A DNA stretch of 32,855 nt from Algoriphagus sp. (GTDB taxonomy: Bacteria; Bacteroidota; Bacteroidia; Cytophagales; Cyclobacteriaceae). Under the pieces are notes generated by a model. The model was not told where the DNA came from and did not search any database. It saw only the letters and a program-made list of their open reading frames with translations. Within the stretch, counting starts at the first letter, position 1. Every line of letters starts with the position of its first letter. The position numbers and the translations under genes are program-made. This document shows positions 1-7,323 of this stretch, in pieces. The stretch spans positions 1-32,855 of the forward strand of contig NZ_JAQWXX010000059.1 in the NCBI RefSeq assembly GCF_029254265.1, given 5' to 3'.

Positions 1-73
1 AAAAATCTGCTTATCTAGCCCGATTTCCGTGTTTTTAATCTTTCTGCTTTTCTGTTCCTTCCGAACAGGGTTG

Positions 74-104
74 CAAAGGTAACTGAAGTTTTTTAAAGAG
101 CAAA
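74..104 (-). promoter_or_regulatory. Bacteroidota-type promoter, leftward (proximal)
   Basis: On the minus strand TTTG (101-104), a 19-base spacer and TACCTTTG (74-81) match the Bacteroidota consensus TTTG-N19-TAnnTTTG at every defined base. The start site would fall near 67, reading off the left edge. No coding sequence begins between it and position 1, so it has a leader of more than 60 bases. Confidence 0.8.
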
Positions 105-210
105 AGAATTTTAAAATAATCTCAGTTTCTTTTTTCAGTATCGATCTATAACCCGATCTACTCCTTCCTTTTCCTTATTTCCCAGACACCGTTCGCGTCG
201 TTTGGGAGTG

Positions 211-241
211 CAAATATCTCCCTTTTATTTCTTCTGACAAG
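211..241 (-). promoter_or_regulatory. Second tandem Bacteroidota-type promoter, leftward (distal)
   Basis: On the minus strand CTTG (238-241), a 19-base spacer and GATATTTG (211-218) differ from the consensus by one base in each box. It lies 137 bases upstream of the promoter at 74-104, in the same direction and with the same spacer length. Tandem promoters of this kind are typical of strongly expressed stable-RNA operons. Confidence 0.55.
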
Positions 242-410
242 GGGAAGTTTAAACTTTTCGAACAAAAGTTGCTAACCTATTGATCAGTAAGGAGAAAAAT
301 TTACAACCAAATAATCAGTAAATACTGCACTGAAATTTTAGATTAAAAAATGAATTGTTTTATAATAATCGGTTTTTAAAAAATTATATTTTGATTTATA
401 CTATTATCCC

Positions 411-1430
411 TCAATATCTAAAGCTTGGAAGCGGTGCATAGTACTTTTTCCGAGGGTCTTTTGAAGAGAATACATACCTAAAAGACACCTCATGTGCTCC
501 TCCCGTACTTCGCTGTCCAAATTTGGAAACGGTAAAATCATAACTGTAGCCAATCTCCACTCCAGACTCCAAACTTATTCCAAGCAACCCAATAATCGAC
601 TCATTATTTGGAAGGGAATATTTGGTAGGCAACCCGCGATACCAAAATCCGAGGACTAATGGCTCGAAAAATAATTCTGCTCCAAAATCTAATTGAGAAA
701 ACTGCCCCTGTGATTTATAATTGAAAGCAAAAGCTATTGACCGCTCTTGATTCGTATTATTGAAAAAATCATTTATATCGCCAGGAGCAAGATCAAATCT
801 TATTCCACCATGTGCTGAGTATTTTATTGGAAGTTGATTCCCCTCCACTATAAGGTAGCTGATTTGTGGAGTCAGCAAATGAAATGCTGAAATACCAAGC
901 CAAATTTTCTCATTGTAGAATAACAAACCTGAACCAAGATCAAAGGCTGATTGACTGGCTTCTCCCTCAAAACCCTCTCCTGGTTCGCCAATAATGGTAC
1001 CTCGATTAATATCTAGTTGAGTACCCAGAATCACATCATCAAACAAGGCGTTCCTAGAAACAAAACTAGCTTGGGTACCCGCATGCAGATAACTTGTTTC
1101 CCCCAACCTCAATTTATAGCTATAAACCAATCCTAACTCATAATTCTGACTTTGGGTAAATGACTCTTTCGCACCACTGATCAAAATACCAATTCCCGAA
1201 TTATACTTTTCAGAAAAGTGATCCAAGTAAGCCGAATAAGCAATAAAACTTTGATCTAATGCGGGCCATTGCGTTCGAAAATTAGCACCGACTCGCGTAA
1301 GTCCCGTTGCGCCTGAAAAAGCTGGGTTTAAATAAAGGGGATTTGCATAAAACTGCGAATACTGGACATCTTGACCTAACGATAATGTTACTATAAAAGA
1401 AAACACAATCAAAAAAACTATTCTAAGCAT
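411..1430 (-). CDS. PorP/SprF family type IX secretion-associated outer membrane protein
   Basis: A 339-residue predicted outer-membrane beta-barrel of the PorP/SprF family. It begins with a signal peptide (hydrophobic core about residues 3-18, ending SLGQ) followed by the family hallmark QYSQFYANPLYLNPAFSG. The rest alternates short aromatic-rich strands, ending in a short basic/aromatic tail. Family members assist secretion or surface attachment of particular T9SS cargo; SprF does this for SprB in Flavobacterium. It lies directly downstream of a type B cargo gene whose stop codon TGA shares its last base with this ATG (TGATG), so translation is probably coupled. A GTG three bases upstream is an alternative start. 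I prefer the ATG because it gives a compact signal peptide. Which PorP/SprF paralogue this is cannot be decided here. Confidence 0.88.
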   Translation of the reverse strand: MLRIVFLIVFSFIVTLSLGQDVQYSQFYANPLYLNPAFSGATGLTRVGANFRTQWPALDQSFIAYSAYLDHFSEKYNSGIGILISGAKESFTQSQNYELGLVYSYKLRLGETSYLHAGTQASFVSRNALFDDVILGTQLDINRGTIIGEPGEGFEGEASQSAFDLGSGLLFYNEKIWLGISAFHLLTPQISYLIVEGNQLPIKYSAHGGIRFDLAPGDINDFFNNTNQERSIAFAFNYKSQGQFSQLDFGAELFFEPLVLGFWYRGLPTKYSLPNNESIIGLLGISLESGVEIGYSYDFTVSKFGQRSTGGAHEVSFRYVFSSKDPRKKYYAPLPSFRY

Positions 1431-3763
1431 CACCTTATCAGTTTAAATTTTCCTGCCTCCATCACTTTCTCCCCATCTATGGCAGTAGCATTAAACTTGA
1501 AAAAGTAAAACCCTGCATCAAGTAATTCCCCATTCAAATTCCCATCCCAACCCTCTGTCATAAGATCATCTGTACGGAAAATCAGCTCACCCCAATTATT
1601 GAAAATCATAAACTCAAGTTCTGCGATCCCTTTATATTTTGGAACAAAGGTTTTATTCAGCCCGTCCAATGGCGTAAAACCAGTTGGAAACATAACTCGG
1701 TAACTTTTAGTAATAGCGACTATTTTGGTTACTGTTTGGCTACATCCATATTGATCAAAAATAGTCAATAAGACTTCGAAAGCTCCCTTCTTTCCAAAAA
1801 CATGAATAGGATTCTTTTCATTTGAAGAAGCCCCATCTCCAAAATCCCATTCCCATTTGACTGCCCTGGAGTCCGAAAGATCTGTGAACTGGATGGGATC
1901 GTCTGGAAAAATCCCTCCCTGTTCATCCCCTTTGATATCCGTTCCTTCGACCACAAAATCAAAATTTGCTTCAAGTGGTTGGTCAAGAATTATTACTTCC
2001 AACCGCGATGGATCCTTGTAGCATTCCAAATCTTTGAATTTCACAAAAAGCTCAAAAACCCCGTATTCACTCACATTTTTTAATGCCTCATTTTCGAATT
2101 CCAAACCTTGCCCTTTTAAAAGATAATCAAAAGAAGTCAAGTCAAAATCTGAAATAGAGGTAGTGACATCTACCGATTGACCGGGAGTACAGCCTACAGT
2201 CGGGTTAGTGATTATAATTGGAGGTACTTCTGGGTAATCAACTTTGATAGTATTGGATTTGGCTGGACAATTCTTTCGGTTGTATCCCACGACCTGGTAT
2301 TCCCCAGAATCGGAAACTAAATAAGAGCTTTGTACTTCTCCTTCCAATAATTCACCGTTCCGATACCATTCGAAGCGGAAATAAGCTTCCTCCCCAAATC
2401 CAGTCAAAGACACGTCTTCTCCCGGGCAAAGTCTTAATTCTCCTTCTGGACTTTCACTATCTCCAGTAACTCGAAGACTTATCGGCTCCGGAGATTCTTG
2501 AATTGTCAATGTCATGGAATTGCCCGAGGAGCTTTTTCCATAGGAATCTGTCAGCGTATAAAAAACAGTTACCTGCTGATCAGCAAATCCAGGATTAGGA
2601 AAAAAAGTAAAATCCCCTCCTACATCCCCTGCCCGAAAAGTACCCTGAGGAAGTTCCAGAACTCTATTTTCTTCTCTGCATTTGGCTTGCGAACAGATGT
2701 CCTCTGACTCTTCTTCGATATCCTCCAAAGAAGCATAAAACTGTAGACAACGGATTACGCTATTTTCATTTGGCAAAACCACTTCCTCATCCGTGATAAA
2801 ATAGGTATTTTCCTGTCCTTCACAGGAGGCAATTTCATCAAAGTCTACCCCTTTCGGCTCTTGTAAAGCTTCATCATTTGAAACCTCTACAATTAAATTT
2901 TTTATTTCATGAAAATTGGTGAAGCCTCCGGTAGAAGCTGCAAACCCTATTTTTAGATTTTTGGGAGCAGGAAAATCATATGGTCGATCAAATATGGTCA
3001 CCATTCTTGGTTGACCTTGTGCAGTAGTCACCATCATCCTCAAAGTTATAAAGTAACCAGTGCCGTCCGCTTTGGGTTGAAGATCCAAAAATACTTTTCG
3101 ATATCCTGGCTGATTTGGATCGGTTACTCGTTGTGTCCCTGTCCCTCCAGAACTTATTGGAAATTGACCTCCAGGATTAAGCCCATCATTCCCTGTTGTC
3201 ATGGTCTTCCTGCCAACTAAAAAAGCATACCCTGAAGTTCCATTTCCCGGCCCACGTATTACTATTGCATCAGGGACCAAATCTGTCCCTGCACCTGCAA
3301 ATCCACCTACTTTATTTTCTGCTGTATTTCCAAAATTCCCAAATTCATCAAAGCCGATTCCAATATAACCCCTCGATAAGCCTGGATCATTTCCTCTCTG
3401 GGCATAACCAAGTGAGCCTCCAAATCCACCTGGATTGAATACCGGCACATCGGCATCAAAAAGAAAGAAGGAGATCCCATCAGCTCTACTCAACACATCT
3501 CCACCATAACTAAAATATTCAAAAGAGGTTTTGATCCCAAAAGCTGAAGGAAAAGGAATATCAATGTAGACATATCCGCGTTGGTTAGTTTGGTTTTCTG
3601 TCAATCGAAGGACCCCATCTATTAAGCGAGCGTTCCCACCAAATACAGTCGCCTCCTGAACTGTCGATCCATCAAATGGCTCACAATATGGAAAACCAAC
3701 CTGCCCAAAAGAATTTTGAAACAGGAAAAGAAACAGAACACAAAAAAGCGATATAGACCGCAT
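1430..3763 (-). CDS. Secreted L-type lectin/Ig/PKD protein with type B (CHU_C) T9SS sorting domain
   Basis: A 777-residue exported protein. Residues 1-20 are a signal peptide ending near SFGQ. Residues about 25-296 resemble an L-type (legume-like) lectin sandwich, with ADGISFFLFD (94-103) and GIGFDEFGNF (135-144). After a linker containing a Cys-rich stretch comes a repeat unit near 370-425, an Ig-like unit near 430-510, and a PKD domain (about 598-686, motif WEWDFGDG). Residues 687-777 are the gliding-motility-associated C-terminal domain (FNNWGELIF, WDGNLNGE, GFYFFKF), a type B sorting signal. The protein is therefore probably exported by T9SS and displayed at the surface, binding glycans through the lectin. 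The ligand is unknown. Transcription likely starts from the promoter at 3792-3823, and the PorP/SprF-like gene follows with a one-base overlap. Confidence 0.88.
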   Translation of the reverse strand: MRSISLFCVLFLFLFQNSFGQVGFPYCEPFDGSTVQEATVFGGNARLIDGVLRLTENQTNQRGYVYIDIPFPSAFGIKTSFEYFSYGGDVLSRADGISFFLFDADVPVFNPGGFGGSLGYAQRGNDPGLSRGYIGIGFDEFGNFGNTAENKVGGFAGAGTDLVPDAIVIRGPGNGTSGYAFLVGRKTMTTGNDGLNPGGQFPISSGGTGTQRVTDPNQPGYRKVFLDLQPKADGTGYFITLRMMVTTAQGQPRMVTIFDRPYDFPAPKNLKIGFAASTGGFTNFHEIKNLIVEVSNDEALQEPKGVDFDEIASCEGQENTYFITDEEVVLPNENSVIRCLQFYASLEDIEEESEDICSQAKCREENRVLELPQGTFRAGDVGGDFTFFPNPGFADQQVTVFYTLTDSYGKSSSGNSMTLTIQESPEPISLRVTGDSESPEGELRLCPGEDVSLTGFGEEAYFRFEWYRNGELLEGEVQSSYLVSDSGEYQVVGYNRKNCPAKSNTIKVDYPEVPPIIITNPTVGCTPGQSVDVTTSISDFDLTSFDYLLKGQGLEFENEALKNVSEYGVFELFVKFKDLECYKDPSRLEVIILDQPLEANFDFVVEGTDIKGDEQGGIFPDDPIQFTDLSDSRAVKWEWDFGDGASSNEKNPIHVFGKKGAFEVLLTIFDQYGCSQTVTKIVAITKSYRVMFPTGFTPLDGLNKTFVPKYKGIAELEFMIFNNWGELIFRTDDLMTEGWDGNLNGELLDAGFYFFKFNATAIDGEKVMEAGKFKLIR

Positions 3764-3791
3764 AACTTAATCAGTTGAGTATCGAGATAAT

Positions 3792-3823
3792 CAAAAATAT
3801 ACTTAGAAACTTAAGAACACAAA
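3792..3823 (-). promoter_or_regulatory. Promoter of the lectin-PorP/SprF operon
   Basis: On the minus strand TTTG (3820-3823), a 20-base spacer and TATTTTTG (3792-3799) match the Bacteroidota consensus perfectly. Transcription would start near 3785, about 20 bases before the ATG at 3763. The -33 box sits inside the T-tract of the purA terminator, so the upstream transcript ends exactly where this one is set up. Confidence 0.75.
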
Positions 3824-3853
3824 AAAGCCTTTCATTTTTAGATGAAAGGCTTT
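3821..3853 (-). terminator. Rho-independent terminator of purA
   Basis: A perfect 12-base-pair stem (AAAGCCTTTCAT, 3824-3835, with its complement at 3842-3853) and a six-base loop. On the minus strand it is followed by a run of T. It begins 9 bases after the purA stop codon. Confidence 0.88.
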
Positions 3854-3861
3854 GTTATTTT

Positions 3862-5133
3862 TTATCTCAAGATGGTCTGTTCTCGATCCGGGCCGATCGA
3901 AACAAGCTTTATCGGGACATTAAGTTCCTCTTCTAAGAATGAAACATAATCTTTCAGTTCGATCGGAAAATTTTCGTAGTCTCTAATTCCTTTGAGTGAA
4001 GTGTTCCAGCCTTTCATTGTCTTATAGACAGGCTTTACATCTAAATCCGAAATCTCAAAACTTAAACGATCTATTCGCTCTCCAGTCGGCAGCTCATAAT
4101 GTGTACATATTTTGATCTCCTCAAAGATATTCAACACATCACCTTTCATCATGAAAAGTTGAGTTACTCCATTGATCATTATTGAATATCTCAAAGCCGG
4201 AAGATCCAACCATCCGCATCTTCTAGGACGACCTGTCGTACTTCCAAATTCATTTCCTTCCTTTCGCATCGCTTCCCCTGTCTCATCAAAAAGCTCAGTT
4301 GGAAAAGGTCCACTTCCTACTCGAGTACAATAAGCTTTGAAAATCCCAAAAACCTCTCCGATTTTAGAAGGGGCTACACCCAAACCAGTACAAGCTCCTG
4401 CAGTCATTGTCGTACTACTCGTGACAAATGGATAGGATCCAAAGTCAATATCCAACAATGACCCTTGTGCTCCTTCCGCTAAAATTCTCTTATTAGCTGC
4501 CAAAGCATCATTTACCACATATTCACTATCAATCAAATTCAAAGTCTTGAAAAACTCAACCGCTGCGAAGAACTGCTCTTCCATTTCAGCCAATACGTCG
4601 AGTGGATGATTGTAAAATGAAAGGATGGTTTTATGCTTCTCTACCAGTGCTTGATATTTTTCTTTAAAGTCCGGACTTAGGATATCCCCAACTCGAAGCG
4701 CCGATCTTCCGATTTTATCCTGATAAGTAGGACCGATTCCTTTCAGTGTAGAACCGATTTTCTTGTCTCCTTTGGAAGTTTCAAGAGCAGCATCTAGTAA
4801 TTTATGAGTAGGAATGATTATGGTAGCTTTCTTAGAGATCACCAAGTTTTTCATGTAGTCAATGGAAAACTTACCTAAACCATCAATCTCTTTTTTGAGA
4901 ATGATGGGATCAAGGACTACTCCATTACCAATAATATTTAAAATTTGAGAGCGAAAAATCCCAGAAGGAATTTGATGCAAAACATGCTTAATTCCATCAA
5001 ATTCAAGGGTATGCCCAGCATTCGGGCCTCCCTGAAATCGGGCTACGATCTCATATTTTGGAGCTAAAACATCTACTATTTTTCCTTTTCCTTCATCTCC
5101 CCACTGGAGACCCAGAAGTACATCCATCTTCAT
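3862..5133 (-). CDS. purA: Adenylosuccinate synthase
   Basis: 423 residues, the normal length for the family. The enzyme joins IMP and aspartate using GTP, the first committed step to AMP, in the cytoplasm. The N terminus carries the P-loop GLQWGDEGKGKIVD with the catalytic Asp13, and FQGGPNAGHT with His41, both numbered as in the E. coli enzyme. The motif VGSGPFPTEL and the signature GSTTGRPRRCGWLD also match. The ATG at 5133 gives MKMDVLLG; the internal ATG two codons later would also serve. It is the last gene of a minus-strand block starting with rel/spoT and is followed by a strong terminator. No promoter was recognised in the 87-base gap upstream, so it may be read from the preceding genes. 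PurA is a known target of (p)ppGpp inhibition in other bacteria. Confidence 0.97.
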   Translation of the reverse strand: MKMDVLLGLQWGDEGKGKIVDVLAPKYEIVARFQGGPNAGHTLEFDGIKHVLHQIPSGIFRSQILNIIGNGVVLDPIILKKEIDGLGKFSIDYMKNLVISKKATIIIPTHKLLDAALETSKGDKKIGSTLKGIGPTYQDKIGRSALRVGDILSPDFKEKYQALVEKHKTILSFYNHPLDVLAEMEEQFFAAVEFFKTLNLIDSEYVVNDALAANKRILAEGAQGSLLDIDFGSYPFVTSSTTMTAGACTGLGVAPSKIGEVFGIFKAYCTRVGSGPFPTELFDETGEAMRKEGNEFGSTTGRPRRCGWLDLPALRYSIMINGVTQLFMMKGDVLNIFEEIKICTHYELPTGERIDRLSFEISDLDVKPVYKTMKGWNTSLKGIRDYENFPIELKDYVSFLEEELNVPIKLVSIGPDREQTILR

Positions 5134-5220
5134 TTGATGTTCGGTCTATTCGGTTACACTAGTCTTTTTGAAGCGTGAAATTTGCGATAAGCCCATAGAA
5201 AACCAAGAGAAAGATTGTAA

Positions 5221-6375
5221 TTATTTCGAATGGTGGAGATTTAAGTAATAATAATACATGACGTCCTCCTCAGGTTGGGTTTTCGCCCGGAGCATCAGTC
5301 CATATGGAGTATTCAGATATTGGGGACGTAAATCTGAATTTAACGACGACAGGTCAAATTCTTTTAGCTTCTCAAATGAATCACTGAAAACTTCTAAAAA
5401 TATAGGAGCATTGGCTTGTTCTTCACCAGCATATTCGCCCTTCACAAACCTGATAAATTTATTATGATCCTTGAGATAGGAAATCGGTCCAAAGCGAACT
5501 TCTTTATTCCACAATTTCAGCAACTCAAAGGAATCTACATCCACTGACTCATTTCCAAAATGTTTGGGGGGATTTCTTTTTAATGGGAAAAAATCGGAAT
5601 TGGAAGTAAAAATTTGATGATTTCCAGACTCTAAATCATAAACTAAAAAATCACTAAACGAAGGATAACTAACCATCAGTTTCCTATCAACTATACTCAA
5701 CTGCGGCTGATCATCTCCCAAAAGGGTCAAGCCCCCTGTTCTAACTTTAAACCTTAGATTAAAAAAATTAGCTGAATCTAAATTGATAGGTAGAATAAAC
5801 ATCGAATCCAAGCCGGGTTTATAGCCCATCACCGAAATTCGGTTGTCCTCGACATAAATCAAATACCCTGTATCAGTATTCTTGTCGTAGGCATTAAATT
5901 CTGGAGAAAAAGAAGTGCTGTTAACAGAAATACCGGGATATTTTAGATTTCCAAACACTCCGTATTCATGCATAAACTTACTTTGGACGGTACCTGTACT
6001 TTTCTCTTTCCTGAAAAACTGTTGAGCATTCATGAAAATCACATAATTCTCCGCGGTAAAAAACGAGAAAATTGTCCCTACACCATCAGGGCCTTCCATG
6101 GGGATAAAATCCCCCTCTTTAATCCATGCCGAATCCTGAGAGATAAAAATACTATCGAGCGAGTGGACAACGTCATTGAAGATGACACCTTTACTTTGTG
6201 AGGAGTCAAGTGAAACTGACCTAAAAAAATCTGGAATTAACCCACTCTCATCGATATGGAATTTTTTTCGATCAGATATTTCCAAAAAAATATCCTGCTC
6301 GAAAGATGGTCTTTCTGAACAGGATAAAAGGATTAAAAGAAATCCAATTAAGCTAAGCTTGTTTTTTAAAATCAT
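5221..6375 (-). CDS. DUF4221-like lipoprotein, probable beta-propeller
   Basis: 384 residues. The N terminus is a lipoprotein signal with the lipobox LLSC (Cys19), so it is probably anchored in the outer membrane or periplasm. The rest is strand-rich with repeats of the type seen in six-bladed propellers (GYLIYVEDNRISVMGY, LSIVDRKLMVSYPSF, FLVYDLESG). The overall look matches the DUF4221 lipoproteins that are common in Cyclobacteriaceae and have no known function. The assignment rests on resemblance and is uncertain. The start ATG lies 23 bases inside the end of the upstream STAS gene, so the two are probably co-translated. Base composition matches the neighbours. Confidence 0.65.
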   Translation of the reverse strand: MILKNKLSLIGFLLILLSCSERPSFEQDIFLEISDRKKFHIDESGLIPDFFRSVSLDSSQSKGVIFNDVVHSLDSIFISQDSAWIKEGDFIPMEGPDGVGTIFSFFTAENYVIFMNAQQFFRKEKSTGTVQSKFMHEYGVFGNLKYPGISVNSTSFSPEFNAYDKNTDTGYLIYVEDNRISVMGYKPGLDSMFILPINLDSANFFNLRFKVRTGGLTLLGDDQPQLSIVDRKLMVSYPSFSDFLVYDLESGNHQIFTSNSDFFPLKRNPPKHFGNESVDVDSFELLKLWNKEVRFGPISYLKDHNKFIRFVKGEYAGEEQANAPIFLEVFSDSFEKLKEFDLSSLNSDLRPQYLNTPYGLMLRAKTQPEEDVMYYYYLNLHHSK

Positions 6376-6694
6376 CTACCGAATCAAAGACGGTGAAAAT
6401 ATTATTCAACTTAGTAATTATCAATAATTTCTTCACATGCTCCGAGGGTGCAGTGAGATAAACTTCACCTCCAACATTTCTCATTTTAGTAAGCATGGTA
6501 ATCAAAAGACCTATTCCACTGGAGCTAATGTATCTCACTTCGCTTAGATCAATCACAAAAGTTTTTGCACCATCTAGTATCGCATCAGAAACGATTTCTA
6601 CCAATTTTGGCCCAACTTCATCTCCAATCAAATCACCTTGAATGAAAAGATAGTGGGCAAGTTCATCCTTGCTTGAATTGTAGGTCAGTTTCAT
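6353..6694 (-). CDS. STAS domain protein, anti-sigma factor antagonist type
   Basis: 113 residues, a single STAS domain of SpoIIAA/RsbV size. The segment VIDLSEVRYISSSGIGLLI matches the conserved region around the phosphorylated serine of the family; Ser58 (or Ser59) is the candidate phosphoacceptor. Such proteins usually free a sigma factor by binding an anti-sigma kinase, or act in phosphatase/kinase partner-switching modules. No partner kinase or phosphatase is encoded in the window, so the target is unknown. It lies between fur and the DUF4221-like gene, with which it overlaps by 23 bases. I found no promoter of the usual form in the 103 bases upstream, which instead hold a perfect palindrome. 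Confidence 0.87.
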   Translation of the reverse strand: MKLTYNSSKDELAHYLFIQGDLIGDEVGPKLVEIVSDAILDGAKTFVIDLSEVRYISSSGIGLLITMLTKMRNVGGEVYLTAPSEHVKKLLIITKLNNIFTVFDSVDDFKKQA

Positions 6695-6720
6695 CTGTAT
6701 GTAATTTGATTTTTATAGGT

Positions 6721-6744
6721 CCTCCCGATAGCTATCGGGAGGAA
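6721..6744. repeat. 24-base perfect palindrome (CCCGATAGCTATCGGG core)
   Basis: The segment reads identically on both strands over all 24 bases, with the core CCCGATAGCTATCGGG. It lies between the fur stop (6798) and the STAS start (6694). There is no T-run on either side, so it is not a standard terminator. It may be an interspersed palindromic repeat, a protein binding site, or an RNA stabiliser or processing signal at the end of the fur message. Confidence 0.85.
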
Positions 6745-6797
6745 TCTCGCATGGTTGATAATCAATATGGTGTGTGACTTTTGATTCATGCTCGATT

Positions 6798-7271
6798 TCA
6801 TAATGCTTTCGCTTTTTTATTTTCACAAGATTCATTGTTGCAGTTCCCATACAGTATGAGTGAATGGTGCAGCACTTTGAAGTTTAAAATCTCTCCTACG
6901 GTATTTTGGATGTTTTGGATGCGTGGATCGCAAAATTCTAAAACCTCATTGCAAGTGACGCAGATCAAATGATCATGTTGCTTGTAGCCATACGATTTTT
7001 CAAATTGTGCCAAGTTTTTCCCAAATTGATGCTTGGTAACCAAGTCACACTCCACTAAAAGATCTAAGGTATTATACACAGTAGCTCGGCTGACACTATA
7101 GTTCTTGTTTTTCATACTGATGTAAAGTGATTCTACATCAAAGTGACCGCTACGGGTATAGATTTCTTCTAATATCGCGTAGCGTTCAGGGGTTTTTCTA
7201 AGTTTCTGGGTTTCAAGGTAAGCTGTAAAAATCTTCTTGACCTCTTCAAAATGGGTGATATTTAATGGCAT
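6798..7271 (-). CDS. Fur/PerR family metal-dependent transcriptional regulator
   Basis: 157 residues, typical of Fur-family repressors. The N-terminal winged helix contains [11 protein letters not shown] and the recognition-helix region [15 protein letters not shown] (about 58-72). The dimerisation half has the metal ligands His43, His99 and His101, and a structural zinc site from C104xxC107 and C144x4C149. It could sense iron, peroxide (PerR) or zinc; the sequence does not settle which. It lies 52 bases downstream of rel/spoT. A good -7 box within that gap suggests its own promoter. Confidence 0.92.
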   Translation of the reverse strand: MPLNITHFEEVKKIFTAYLETQKLRKTPERYAILEEIYTRSGHFDVESLYISMKNKNYSVSRATVYNTLDLLVECDLVTKHQFGKNLAQFEKSYGYKQHDHLICVTCNEVLEFCDPRIQNIQNTVGEILNFKVLHHSLILYGNCNNESCENKKAKAL

Positions 7272-7287
7272 TTTCAGCGATTTTTTC

Positions 7288-7295
7288 CAAATATA
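7288..7295 (-). promoter_or_regulatory. Probable -7 box of the fur promoter
   Basis: TATATTTG on the minus strand fits TAnnTTTG exactly, 17 bases before the fur ATG. No good -33 TTTG is found 19-21 bases upstream; only a TTG at a spacing of 22-23. This lowers confidence. Confidence 0.4.
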
Positions 7296-7323
7296 ACTCT
7301 ACTAACTTATAAATGATTCAACT

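Larger units (their letters stand above)
1..410. other. Gene-free leader region at the left edge
   Basis: No credible coding frame lies here. The stretch carries two minus-strand promoters (74-104 and 211-241, listed separately). A short inverted repeat at 52-57/63-68 (CTGTTC, 5-base loop, GAACAG) would sit at the very 5' end of the transcript from the nearer promoter. The gene they serve lies beyond position 1. Bases 242-410 are AT-rich. They hold the 3' flank of the PorP/SprF-like gene, and I see no GC-rich terminator hairpin for that gene. Confidence 0.6.
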
